A DNA stretch of 64,000 nt from Pomphorhynchus laevis (taxonomy: Eukaryota; Acanthocephala; Palaeacanthocephala; Echinorhynchida; Pomphorhynchidae). The DNA lies in assembly GCA_012934845.2 (NCBI GenBank), contig WNNJ02001721.1:1-64000 (forward strand), read 5' to 3'. The notes beneath the pieces were generated by a model. The model worked only from the letters and a program-made list of their open reading frames with translations, was not told the origin of the DNA and searched no databases. Positions 20,621 through 33,300 of the stretch are shown here, in pieces. Position 1 is the first letter of the stretch. Each line of letters opens with the position of its first letter. The translations under genes and the position numbers were made by a program.

Positions 20621-22739
20621 ATTGTGCAAAACAGCAATTATCACGTACAGCAACTAGAGAGTTTCAGGTTTGCATTTAATATTATTTAAGTTATTATTAT
20701 AAAAGATTTATTATATTTAAAAAAATGATTAGCAGCAATAGAAAAGAACTTTTTAAACTTTAATACTGCAAAAATTCAGCAAATACAAAATGAGACAGCT
20801 ACATTGGAACAGAGAATTTCATCCGAACGTGCATTGCTGAAAAGCGTCTAAGTTGGATTGACGAAATCATGTTTCTCAAACAAATCGCTAAGTTTCAAAC
20901 ATGTAGCATATGCACTATTCATGAAATAGGAACAATTCAAATAAACATGCATACAACGAACGGTTAACATGCGGGTTTATCATTTTGTAGATTTGGAGAC
21001 CTGTTGATTATCTGGAGACCAAATAATCAACAGGGTTGATTATTTATATCAACATGAGGGTTGATTATTTGTATATTTATATCCAAATAATCTAGGGAAT
21101 TGATGACATGTCCGAGATATTCCTGGTCGTCATAATGATGTCTGAGATACACTTGTAAATGTGCTGTAGCAGGCGTTTCGGAAGGTCAAGTCTGAAGTAG
21201 ACATGTTACCTGTTCAAGAGAAGATATTATTCACAACGAATTCGACAACACGAGACAGATCAGCACGAGTGGATTTGATGTTTTCTGAGTTACTCATGGT
21301 TGGAGCGGCCGTTTATCGACATTTGTGTTTTCAATCACCTTGCTCCATCGAATGCTATGTCACAAAATGCCAGCTCAGCCTTCTCCTATCACTCAAATCG
21401 GAAATGCGCAAAATACGCTGAATGCATTAACAGAATAGAAGGGGATGTGTTTTTATTGCTTCCATCATGTCGACTGCGGGAGGTCTCGGCGAAGACTTGG
21501 TGAAGTTCCTGAGAAATGAGCCAGTCGGTATGCAATGGAATCTGGACTGCCATCGCTCAGATAATTTCTAAGATGCACAGGCAGCTTGTTTTCACTTTGA
21601 TAAAAGCTATCGCCTTGCGTGCTTAAATTCAAATGATGATAGATTCTTTTTTGTGAACCTAACAATTTTTTTATTGAATCTTGTATCTAATTTTGATATT
21701 AATATATAATTATTTAAAAAAATTATTATTCTGAGATTTTTTCAATTAGCAAGTTTGCACTGCCACCTTGCGGTGTTGGCAGTGTTGGTAAAAAATTAAG
21801 AAATTAAATAAAAACTATCTCAGATCGAACGGATAGTTTATCACCAATCGATTGTTCTTCATTTTAATGATCCAATAACTTACTTTTGATTTGAAATCAG
21901 AATAATTTTAGTTACAAGTAATTTCCTTAGGTAGCGCATTTCAAATACTGTGTTATTTTAATAATGCAGTGAGAGAGCCTCAACAGCCTAGGAGATTTCC
22001 CAGGTGGAAGTTTGAGGAGCATTAAGAGATATTCCCTACAATTTGTAGTTTAGAATAATATAGAATTTTTCGGATAGCCGTCAAATGATTTCACTATTCT
22101 TCACATTGGCAAAATATCAAGGTAAAGCAATCGCTGTCGCATGGAATTTACACCCAGCAAAGTTAGTCTTTCGTCATACGAACGGGAGCTATCAAACACA
22201 TTCTTTATTTATGATGAAGATGTCTGTCTCGATTCGAGATCAGACATATCGCTTTATTAAAAATACAGCTTGAATTTTATATTCAAGATGTTAACAAACC
22301 AAAGAACTATAAAGTATCTTGAAGGCAAGAGGATTCATTCTAGAATACGAGTTCTTGATGTAATACAAATTTTCAACCGCCTTATTAAAAGTAAAGTTGG
22401 AATTTAAGCGTGTTGTTAGTTTTGTGTAATTTCACTCCCATTAAATCCTTCTGTTGTGACATAGAGTTGGTTCATAATGCAAAAATCAGAAAATTTAAGA
22501 AAATTGAGGTGATAAGGATCACTACGTTCAAAAACAGTGATGTAGTCCCATATTGAAAGAAATCGTATTGGATCTTATATCAGCCGGTAGAGAATTCCAT
22601 AATCGAGTATAAACAGTACTAGTAGTAATTATCCTTTCACTATTAAATAATAATGTATTTATTATCAGTAATGTATTTATTATTCGTATATAATTTAAAT
22701 ATTCATTATTATTGAAATTTTAATGACTATTTTATTCTG
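20621..22739. other. Unassigned intergenic stretch
   Basis: Short frames at 21203-21421, 21300-21503 and 22085-22273 lack recognisable domains and overlap one another. 21000-21080 holds a short direct repeat of GTTGATTATTTG. I see no supported gene. Confidence 0.4.
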
Positions 22740-22975
22740 CACGCTACTTTAATCCTATCTATACGCCAACAGCAGTACGATACATTTCAGTATTGGTGGA
22801 CCTCATCAGCTACTGATCCAATACATACGTTTCACGTTTTGGTCCTTTTAATGTTAGATGACGATCACTTGACTGGTCTGCTTTATTGGCATTTAGATTT
22901 AATGAAAGACTTGCTACATTTTGCAAATTTAATTGAAATAATTTCTGATTTCAAATTAAATTAGCGTTGGTCGTG
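22740..22975 (-). repeat. Type I hammerhead-bearing repeat, copy 1
   Basis: Minus copy of a repeat also present on plus at 23080-23330 and 23450-23730, all three sharing GTAAGACGAAAG, CAACATTAAAAGGACC and TGTTGGCGTATA. It contains the ribozyme listed at 22770-22815. Copies 1 and 2 face each other, separated by about 100 bp. Confidence 0.75.
22770..22815 (-). ncRNA. Minimal type I hammerhead ribozyme
   Basis: Read on minus: stem I CAGTAG (22815-22810), CTGATGA (22809-22803), a short stem II GGT/ACT around CCACCAAT, GAAA (22788-22785), a very short stem III, GTA as the cleavage triplet (22778-22776), and stem I partner CTGCTG (22775-22770). Core residues are complete. Short stems II and III are typical of minimal hammerheads in Penelope-like elements. 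Confidence 0.65.
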
Positions 22976-23079
22976 GGAAGTTCAATTTCGAAACCTATAT
23001 AGTCACTTTGATGATAGCAGTTAGTTTGTTTCCTATAGCTCGCTGATTTAATGGTATACGTTAAGGTAGAACTTTCTCT

Positions 23080-23330
23080 TACCAACGCAAATTAAATTTG
23101 AAATCAAAAATTATTTCAATTAAACTTGCAAAATGTAAGACGAAAGCCTTTTATTAAATCTAAATGTCAATAAAGCAGACGAACCGAGTGATCATCAGCC
23201 AACATTAAAAGGACCGAAACGTGAAATATAGGTATTGGATCAGTAGATGATGAGGTTCACAAATACTGAAATGTATCTTACTACTGTTGGCGTATATATA
23301 AGATTAAAGTAGCATGCAGAATAAAATATT
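23080..23330 (+). repeat. Type I hammerhead-bearing repeat, copy 2
   Basis: Stem I here is CAGTAG (23241-23246) with CTACTG (23281-23286), all Watson-Crick, versus CTGCTG in copy 1. The core reads ATGATGA instead of CTGATGA, so this copy is probably inactive. GAAA is kept at 23268-23271. Confidence 0.7.
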
Positions 23331-23449
23331 CAGCAAAATTTCAATGTTAACAATGACTCTACAGGTATATCAACTTAAAATTAGGAAACAAACTATAGAT
23401 TATAAGTTTGATAATATTGATCGTTAGGATGAATTGATTGTTTTTCAAA

Positions 23450-23730
23450 TTGAAGGTAGCACCTTCTCCTACCAACGCAGATTTAATTTAAATCAGAAAT
23501 AATTTCAATTAAATTTCCAAAATGTAAGACGAAAGTCTTTAATTAAATCTATTTGTCAATAAAACAGAAGAGCCGAGTGATCGTCAGCCAACATTAAAAG
23601 GATCAAAAGGTGAATCGTAGGTATTGGATCAGTAGCTGATGTGGTCCACCAATACTGAAATATAGCGTACTGATGTTGACGTATAGATTGGATTAAAGTA
23701 GCGTGCAAAATAAAATAGTCATCAAAATTT
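23450..23730 (+). repeat. Type I hammerhead-bearing repeat, copy 3
   Basis: CAGTAG (23630-23635), core CTGATGT (23636-23642), GAAA (23657-23660), GTA (23667-23669), CTGATG (23670-23675). One core position differs from consensus. Confidence 0.7.
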
Positions 23731-23759
23731 CAATGGTAACAATGACTGCGCAGGCATAT

Positions 23760-24420
23760 CAACTTAAAATTTATTAATATTTAACACAATATATTGATGT
23801 TGACAAAATTTGAAAATCATAATACATAGGGTTCCCGAAACGACGCCAATGTTCCAACATATCAATTAACTGCTCAGCTTTCTAAATCTGACTCAAATTT
23901 ATTCCAATCTCCCTTTCTCAACCCTCCTCTATTTTTTCTTCACTTCACATTCTAATGGGTATTTTGTCCCATACGCTACCATATTTCTTTCATACTAGTG
24001 GTCGGCTATAATCTATCGCCATCACTTTAGCCTTAAACTACCAGCTCACCTGTGTTCTACTAGTTCTTCCGATTCTTCAAGTACCTTATCACTGTATTCT
24101 TAATGTCTTTATGGTCCAATATAATCCGTGTTGGTTAATAAATATATAGGAAACAGAATAAACCTTCAGAATTAATCTAACAATGAACCAAATATTATCA
24201 TCAAACCGCTAAGATATTTAATGGAAAAGTTTCAAACGTTTTTAATGTTTCCAAGTAAGTTGTTGTTTCAAACTTTACATAATAATGTAAAGCTCGCGGA
24301 TTTTATTTTTTTAATGTAATAAGGTGGAATAATAAATGCTGAATCATCGATATATGATATGATAAATATACTATTTTTGTTTTACTTCAATAGTTGGTTT
24401 GATATTATCCTTGTGTGGTT
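23760..24420. other. Unassigned; pyrimidine-rich segment
   Basis: 23870-24080 is C/T-rich with no open frame and could be a LINE remnant. No gene supported. Confidence 0.4.
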
Positions 24421-24424
24421 GTTT

Positions 24425-24560
24425 GAATCCTATCAGCATCACTGTACACTACAATCAGCGTGGGTGGAACTTAGCAGCAGTGAGCCCACGCCTACATTTC
24501 GTGTTTCGGTCCTGTTACTGTTTCTGCTGAACTCCTTGTCGCCAAAATGCTGGTTTATAT
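24425..24560 (-). repeat. Diverged type I hammerhead repeat, copy 4
   Basis: On minus it follows the same order: GGACCGAAACACGAAATGTAGG, CACTG, CTGCTAA (degenerate core), GTTCCACCCACGCT, GATT (degenerate GAAA), GTA, CAGTG. The stem I halves CACTG/CAGTG pair perfectly although both differ from the other copies. Confidence 0.5.
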
Positions 24561-26599
24561 TTGGCTTCTATACCAAATTACACAATTAATGTGTTCTATA
24601 TTTGGTGTGGGCGATAACTAATATTCGCAATTCGAATCCACCACATTTTTGTTTTATTATTCTCTACAAAAAGATTTTTTATATTAAAATCAGGTCACTT
24701 ATGTTTGAATACATATAATCAAGCTATACAATCAGGCTATATAATCATATATACACTTAATCAGGCTACATATTTGGTGCACTTAATAAATTTAAAAATT
24801 TTAATTCCTTAATCTTAAACAATTTATATAAGAATTTTTATTGACAATTTAAAGTCGATTTTTTTCATCAACTGTAGCTGCCTTGAGGCCCAGATTTACT
24901 AAATACGACATAAATAAATGCTTTTTATTACGTCCTATATTTTAGCGTATGTTTTAGGAATCTATTCGTATGGCCAAAACAGTTGGTAATCGGTTTTAAA
25001 TTTGAATTTTACTTATTAATGCTTGAATTTTTGAAATATGTCTAAATAAATTTCCTCATATAGTTACTTCTTCAATATTTCTCTATTTTGTTCAAAAAGA
25101 AAAATTGTTGCCACGAATCTAGACAGAACAAGTATCTTTTTTATTAGATTCAATTCATTTCGTTAAATAAGTTTTTTTTTTCACTTTTTGATGTAAATCA
25201 TATTCTACCTGCTTAGAGTAATAACTGATCGAAATTCTTCGTGTTTTAGCTGCCAAGTTGATTCAACAATCAACAACTGAATTATCATCGATTTTACTTA
25301 TTGATTGAATTACAGAAGTCAGTAATTTATGTATACGGTCACTTTAGAAATTAAAGTAGGTAAAGGTTGGCAATGAATGTACGCCACAATATTAATAAAA
25401 ATATTGTGGCTTAAAATGTTATTCCATGTTATTCCCATTTTATCAAAAAGTTCTTTAAAAACAAGATATAAATCGAACAATTAATTATTTATAATTTTAA
25501 CATATTATTAAAAACAACAAAAATTACAAATAATAAATTGTGTCTAAGTCTTGTCTATCGCTCGTCCCCTCAACCGTGCCCAGAACGCAACTAGCGTTAC
25601 CGCGTTGGATGGCAACGCTCAGCCTCTGCAGCAGGAAATCCGTGGACCGCCGTTCTCTGGTCACTGCTGCTATCCGCCGACCTATTTCGTGCCTATTTTA
25701 ACATATGTTCAATTATATTTTAAACTGGATTGTGTTACTCAGCGTTATTTTTTAATGAAGGAGGAAGTAGCTTGTGCAGAGCTGTATAAATTATGTCACC
25801 GAAGGATGTTAACTCGTCACTGATGAACACGGTTTCCCATATTCTTCAGTTTATTATAAAGTAAATTTATTTATTATTCAGAACTGAAGTTTTTCGATTT
25901 TTTTTGGAAATAGATTTAGTTTCTTGAAATTTCTAGTAAGTATTTTTCTTTAATTCTTGGTAATACAACACGTCGTTTTTTACAAGGCACATCGACGATA
26001 CTTTTTTTATAGCGTTTTAATAATAAATTCATACTTTAAATAATCAATAATAATATGTTGACTACACTTTTGAGTTCAATAATTAGTGAGACTAGATCAT
26101 TTAAAAACAATATATAATCAAAACGTTTGAAACAACCATATCAATTGATACACATTTAAAGAATTTTCAAATCGTATTTAATAAAATCATAATTATTTAA
26201 CAATTATTATTATTTATTTAATAAAAATGATTTTTTACCATTAAAGCGTCTTTTTAAATGTACATTCAAACGAAACTTTTTTATAAATACGCGTTTTAGT
26301 TATGTGGCAAAAGTATAATAATGAATAAGTTATTTTATTTAAAAAAGGCACAAATTTGAATTTTGTATACCAATAACCGAATTGATACAACTAGATCAAC
26401 TAGATATATATTTTTTTTACAAAAATGCACTTTAGAACAATAAAACGTTTTATTTTACTGACTGACGTACACAATAATTTTATTCCAAACAAGACTTTTT
26501 GTACATATCATGTAAATTTTTTAATATAGTTATAATCCTTCGTCCGTTATGTTCATCATTTATTCAAACAATATTTTAACAGCCAATAGAGCTTATCAC
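24561..26599. other. AT-rich; one GC-richer ORF of unknown nature
   Basis: 25551-25823 is a 90-codon frame whose first half is GC-richer than its surroundings (QPLQQEIRGPPFSGH). No homology recognised and no splice context found. The remainder shows nothing. Confidence 0.4.
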
Positions 26600-27390
26600 T
26601 TCAAATTAAATCAGCTAACTGAGTCTACGTATTGTTATATAATTATAAAATAAACAAAACATAATAATGCTAAATCAAAATTTAATAATTAAATAATAAA
26701 ATTAATAATTGTTTTTAGATTTTCTATAATTTAAATCAAGTTAAAAAATTGAAATTTAAAATAAACGTCATTTTTATGAATTGACTAATAAATAACAGAC
26801 GTTGTATCAGAATATGGATTAAAGGTCATCAGGATGAACTACGATGTTATCAGGTTTCGGCCCCTAATTCCTCTACCCAACATAGCAGCGGGACCAAATA
26901 CGTGCTAATATCGTTACAAATTGTTGCAATTCTTAAAACTACATTATCATTGTAATGTATAATGTATTGTCTGTTATCTACTTTCATTATTTCTACTTTC
27001 CTCTGATGAAATGACTCATCTACCCAACATAGCAGCGGGGCCAAATACATGCTAATGATGTATTTCCTCTGAAATAACTATCTAGTATCTTATTCTAATG
27101 CAAAGTATATTATTTATTATCCATCCATAAAAATTTGCCACTTAAGAGTTTAAATTTATTCTTTATATTATTGTGTTGATTTATATATTTCACTATTTTC
27201 TGCTTGATGTTATTTTTATAGTAACCTAGTTTAAAATATGTATCTATTAAATTATTTAAATGATTTTGAAGAAAGCCAATATCATTACATATTGTTGCAA
27301 TTCTTAAAATTTCATTATTTAATGTATTATATTTTATATTATATGGAATGCATGAATGCTCATGCAAAAATATGTTTCTTACAGGTCCAT
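26600..27390 (-). mobile_element. Penelope-like element, 3' end with duplicated tail
   Basis: Minus-strand C-terminal ORF (27367-27110: SCIPYNIKYNTLN, DIGFLQNHLNNLIDTYF, GKFLWMDNK stop), followed by the tail block. The tail GGGTAGAGG/TATGTTGGG segment occurs twice (about 27010-27060 and 26860-26900), separated by a piece of ORF end, as in partially duplicated Penelope-like termini. Confidence 0.82.
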
Positions 27391-28139
27391 TAAATCATTT
27401 TACGGGCATCGAAATTAGATTCCTTAACAGATCTATTATTTTATTTATGAACTTTGGAGGCTTTTCAGTTTATTCTAGGAGACAATGATCTAGAAGTTTA
27501 TAGATTTTTTATTAATCTAGAAAATATTGTAGATATACGTTATTTAACATAATTGCATTAAACACGATAAAATATTTTATATATAAATGAAGGGTAAATT
27601 ATAAAAATATCAATTAAATTCTTTTTTATTATGATCCTGTTATTTATTGTTATTTCTATCAATTATATTGTCTATGTTAGTTCGTCACTTTTATCACTAC
27701 GCCCTTAAAATTTACAGCACTACCTTCTCCTCTTGTTCTCAGAAAGTACTATATCAACTCCGTTCAACGTTTTCTACAAAACAAGCTACTTTCCACGATC
27801 AGTTGTAAAATCATCGCATATACTTGCTTACTTAATAGCTTTCAATAAGGTAGGTTTGGTATGGAATATGCAGCATAATAAAGTCGTCCTTATTTGGAGG
27901 TACAATAAAGTACTAATCTATGATGATGTTTCTAATTTTGAAAAATATTATAATTTCGAACTCTTTACGTATGATTTTAATCTTTATGATTTTAATAGTT
28001 TTAATCTTAATGTAAATTCTAATAGAAACAAAAATAGACAAATTAGTGAAAAATTAGTTAGAAAATTTATAAATAAAGTAATAAATTAAATATTTAATAT
28101 AATTATTAATAAAAATTAATATTCTGAGAAATTTTATTT
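27391..28139. other. Unassigned ORF region
   Basis: A 118-codon plus frame at 27733-28089, low-complexity toward its end (NF/N-rich), has no recognisable domain. No gene called. Confidence 0.4.
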
Positions 28140-29275
28140 TCCTCACTTCCGCTTGTAAGCGATGGAGGTAGAAAATACAGTCAATTTATATACAAAAATG
28201 TCAGCTTATTATTGTACTTATCGAGCTAGTCGTCATCCATCACGAGGACGAAAAGTGTGCAGAAGTTGTGGGAACGTTACGAAATGACGATATCGAATCT
28301 ACTTTGCGCAAACTCCATGTAGAAAGAACTGAACATGAAAACAGATGGAGAAGGTCACAACATGAAAGTCCACAGAAACGACAGTAACAGTCAGAATTTC
28401 TTGAATGACAAGGCAACCTGATCATACAAAATTTGTCATGGTAACCATGAGTAGATATTCTCCAAACAAGCGGTCGGTTTGCATTAAATGGCATTTTCCA
28501 ATTATTCTGAAGAAATACCGGAGTGCAATAAATAGCAGGATCAAGTTTTGCAACAGTAATCTGCGTATTGCTGAGATGGATCGAGAGTGCCGGTGTTATA
28601 GGCAGATTAAACGAATTTGCAAAGGTATACGCACACGATGAGAGTTGAGATAACGCTGACACTAATGTCGAAGAGGTCATGGGTGAGAGCCCTGTGATAC
28701 GTTTAATATACCTCCATTGAAGCGAATCAAATTTGCGGAAATTAGCAGTAGTAAGATCAAGCCAGATCGCCTGAATACCATATGTCAATATAGGAAGGAT
28801 CATCACCTTAAAGAATTTTAGGGCACCGTCGAAGGACAAATTACCTATGTTTCTGAAGGAATACATTCTTTCAGTTGCCTTGACACACTTGTTGGAAATA
28901 TGTTTCGAGAATGTCCATTTCGAATTTAAAACAATACCAAGGTAGGAATACTCACAACAAAATTCAAAATTGCTATTTCGATATTGCAATGAGTCATCAC
29001 CGCGTAGACGGCCACCCTTCCTGAATTTTATAGCTCGGGACTTATCTAGATTTACCACTATAAAATTTTGTGTGCAGTAGGTATCTAGACGATTCAATGA
29101 CATTGTTGCTGAATCAATATCATGAGAAAGTATGACTAAATCATCTGCATACATTATGCAGCTGGATCTACCGCTTTGACAAACAAAGAAGGGAAGGTCA
29201 CTAACGAATAGCGTGAAAAGCAGCGGGCTTAAAGGATCCCCTTGTAACACCCCTCGATTTTGGATCAAGTGTTGT
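28140..29275 (-). mobile_element. Non-LTR retrotransposon fragment (LINE family 2)
   Basis: The minus ORF 29268-28240 (342 aa) starts inside the RT at RGVLQGDPLSPLLFTLFVSD, has CIMYADDLVILS (catalytic YADD), SYLGIVLNSKWTFSKHI and a cysteine-rich end HGYHDKFCMIRLPCHSRNSDCYCRFCG then HLFSC. The 5' truncation lies at about 29270, where AT-rich DNA takes over. The same family occurs at 35.9-39.5 kb and 43.2-44.5 kb. The frame is intact, so the insertion may be recent. It lies just downstream of the TRPM gene. Confidence 0.9.
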
Positions 29276-29768
29276 GATAAAAATTAATATTATAATTAAT
29301 ATTATATATTAATTATTATTAATATTATAATTATTTATAAAAATATAATTATACTTTAACTTTACAAAATTAAAGTATAAAATTTTAGAATAAAATTTTA
29401 TTTTAGTATAAAATATTATTCACAATTTAATAAGAGGATTTTTAATTCTTATCCTTTTTACAGTCATTTAAAGGAAGCATAATTAAAGTTTGATAATACA
29501 TTCGAAGGATCAATAAAATATAAAGTTGTACAATGAAAGTTTAATACAAAATTTAGTAAAATTTTGAAAAATTTCAAAAACAAAATTTTATTATGATTTT
29601 AACAAAATACATTAAATAAAAATGTCCGAAAAATAAAAACAAAACCTATGCTTCATACACAAACATTTGCACACAATTGAAATTGGTGAACATGTTAATT
29701 CTGATATTATTGCAAATAAACTGTAATGGAATGTATTGGAATTTGATTTTGAAAATAACAAAAAGCAT

Positions 29769-30366
29769 TTAATACACGGGATCATCCAATTCACTTAGCA
29801 TTTTAACGTCACAGATTGCATCGGTATTCACGTTATCTTCCTCTCCATTATAATCACTGCGATAGGCGTCGAAAGCATTTAAAGGCAACCTAAGCTTTGG
29901 ATCCCCATTATTTTGTTTAATTCTAGAATTCAGCATCACAATCATTGATGAATCACCTGATTGATACATTTTTCGTGCCCGTCGCCTTAGTACGCGGTCG
30001 ATTAGCTGTCCTTGTAATTCGTTGTCATTCACTGACATGCAGGAAGGCTGATTCTCTGAATACTGTATTTGATTTGAAGGAAAATCGATTATATCTACCG
30101 GAACCATCATGGCTACAAACTGAGCAATCGAATTTGGTTCATAGTATTGGCTGATATTGCCACGTAACACATATGTTTGAGAGGAACTTTGTATACTGCC
30201 AATAGGTACGTCATCTGCGATAACACGTGTCCGTCTTAAAATATCAAACAGTGTATTGTTTTGTTCCTCTAGTCGAGATATTTTCGATTCCAACTGTTGA
30301 ATATTGTAACGAATTGCATGATTACTCTGGAAAAGTTGATTGGCTTTTACACACAAAGATCCGACC
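29769..30366 (-). CDS. TRPM terminal exon (coiled coil and tail)
   Basis: 598 nt after a 52-nt intron, ending in TAA at 29769-29771. The first 45 residues form a heptad-like coil (YNIQQLESKISRLEEQNNTL). The remaining 150 or so residues are not conserved and carry no kinase domain; they end in MLSELDDPVY. Confidence 0.85.
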
Positions 30367-33300
30367 CTATTTAATGACGAATTGAGTACGATTACTTACT
30401 AAATAATGATAGTTTTACCTTTCACAAGCGACCATAGCTTTCGATTCTAGACGCTGTTCTTCAGCTTGGTTAAATTTGTAAAAGAATTCTTCAACACATT
30501 GTTCTTCAAAGTCATGAATTGTTTCCATTTCCTCGTCATTAAGAAAAACCTCTAAATAAGATAAAGCGAATTAGAAATGATTTATTGCTAAACGAAATTT
30601 AAAATATTTTTAATTAAAATATTAAATAAATTTAACAATATTGTCTATTTTACTTATTAAGTAAAATAGGCAATGATCAATTTGCATTTTACCTAAAGGA
30701 AAATACGTCTAAGGAGCTTATTACCATCTGACAAATAACCCTCGATAATATTGATCGTTTTCATTAACTGATAGTTCAAAAAGTACATATTGATCTAAGT
30801 AAGACCTTCGATAAGGTGGATCATTCGATGCTTTTATCGAAACTTTGTGGTACAGACTTACATTCTGGATCGGAAAAAATTTCCGATCCAGAATTGTTAT
30901 ATAAGCGAGTAAAACAAGGCAGTATCTACACTTCTTTAATGCTGTTTATAAATCATTTTAAAGTAAAAGTATGCTATTCCAACATGTTGTGTCAAGTATG
31001 CGAATGACTTAAATATCTAATCTTTTGAAGTTATATATATATTGATAGTGCCAAAAATCATATATATAATTATAATACAACTATATATTGAAGAAATATT
31101 AAATTTGCGAAAACTGATGTTGTTGAATCATTTAAAAATAAACGTGTAAAAATATCTAAAATAAACTTTTATCTAAAACAAAGTAACAAACACAACCTTC
31201 TTGACTTTGGTCTTTTTTGAGTTGGAAACATACAGATTTTAGGTGTGGATTTCATTTTGAATTTGTCTTTGGCATCACACTTTAATGTCGTAATTAAAAA
31301 ATGTCAATCCAAAAATATTTTCTACTCAAGTGCAAGTCGCTTGGATGTTCATCAGACAATTTACAATTCGCGTACATATTGGCTATCGCTTTATACTTTC
31401 GGTTTGGTTTTTACTTTCACTAATTTCGTCTTAAAATATTCTCACTAATTTAAGTCTTAAAATAATATTTAAAGTGATATAATAGGGTCCTTATATAATG
31501 AGGTCGCGAAATGTGATAGTAAGAATAGAATAGAATTTATTTAGTGGCCTTTGTGGTAAATAGATCATTTACAGGCCACTATAAAAATTAAAAGACAAGT
31601 TTACGTCCGATGAATGTTTGAACTTGTATGTAGAGTTATTGAATTGATTGCGGCTGAAAGTGTTATTTTAGTTCGTTTGCAAGAAGTATGGCGATCAAGG
31701 AAGTTTTAAAGTGTTTAAGCGACATCAATGATTTTGTGTCTCGAGGAAGTTTGTTCCAAAGGCGTGGTGCAGCGATGGTGAACGCACGATATCCGTGATT
31801 ACCGTTGTGACGGGGGACGAAAAGCGAGTAGGAGCGATGACTTCTTAGGGAGAGACCAGTCGTCATATAGGATGCGCTATCAGGAAGATATAGATAAGGA
31901 GGGTTGTGCCGGAATTTGATTTGCCATGCAAGTGTGAGAATTTGAGAGGTTATGCGGCTCGGAATGTCGAGCCAGTTAAGGATGCGGAGGGTGTTGGAGA
32001 TGTGGTCGTACTTGCGAAGGCGGAAGATGACTCTAGCAGCCGTGTGCAGAATCCTTTGTAAATAGTGAAATTGATATGCTGGACAGTTTACGAGAAGACC
32101 TAAGCAATATTCTAGACGAGGCATGAAAAGGCTGGAGATTAAAATAGATGTCGATTTGACGTCGAGGTTTCTATGGATACTTCGAATGTCACGGAGGATG
32201 AGGGAGCATGAACTGATCTTGCTACGAATGAAAGGCAGAAACGAGAGATTATTGTCAAAAGGGACACCGAGGATTGTCATGATAGTCACTTCTGGTAGAC
32301 GGAAATTGTGTATGCATACTGGAAAATCGAGGGTGTAAGAGTGGCGCGGTGTTATCCACATCATGTTAGATTTCTCGTTGTTTAAAAACATACGGATTGA
32401 ACAAAGATATGCGTGAATAGCAGAGAGGCAAGACGATGCATCGGAAGCGAGGTTGGATGCAGATGTGAGTGTGTATGATGCATAGATTACTATATCGTCA
32501 GCGTACTGAATAACTTCAAAGCCGAAAGGGACCACGATGGAAGATAAATCACCAAGAAGAAGGGTGAAAAGAAGCGGCCCTAGAACGGATCCTTGTGGTA
32601 CACCGCAGCTGAGAGGAACCGGCGCAGAAGAGTTGGAGTTGGAGACTACGTGATAAGAGCGATTTGAGAGGTGGGATTTGAACCAAGAAATGACATGAGA
32701 CGAGAAGCAGTAACGTTGTCTGAGACATGAGAGAAGTATAGTGTGATCAACTACATCAAAGGCGGAGGATAAATCAAGTGAAATTACAAGGCTTACTAGA
32801 TGTTTGTTAAGAGCAAGAAGTAGATCATTGGAGAGTTTTGTGCATGCGGTCATAGTAGAATGTTGTGGTCGATATGCTGATTGAAAAGGTGGAAACATAG
32901 AATTTGATGATATGTAGTTGCTTACCTGTCTGAGGATGATACGCTCGAAAAGTTTTGAGATGGTCGGAAGGTTTGATATTGGTCTATAGGAGGAGGCGGA
33001 ACTTGGATCAAGATGATGCTTCTTTAATAATGGGCGAACTATGGCATGTTTGAACGACGAAGGGTAGTGTGATAAATGGATAGACATGTTGAAGACACTT
33101 GTGAGATAAAAGCTGATGGTGTCACTTAGTAACTTTAGAATGTATGTTGGAACAGGATCGAGAGGAGAGGTTGAATTGGGTAATCGTGCTAGGGCATCAG
33201 ATACGCTTTCGATAGATAAAAGTGAAAAGTGAAACAGTTTAGTATGATATGGGGCAAGGTAGGAGAAACTAGAAGATAATGGTACGTGGATTGAGGTCAA

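Noticed and set aside
20740-22300. Host exons in short ORFs (21203-21421, 22085-22273)
   Set aside because: Overlapping frames, no domain recognised, no convincing splice partners.
25551-25823. GC-richer 90-codon ORF as a gene
   Set aside because: Composition stands out but no homology, start context or neighbouring exon supports it.
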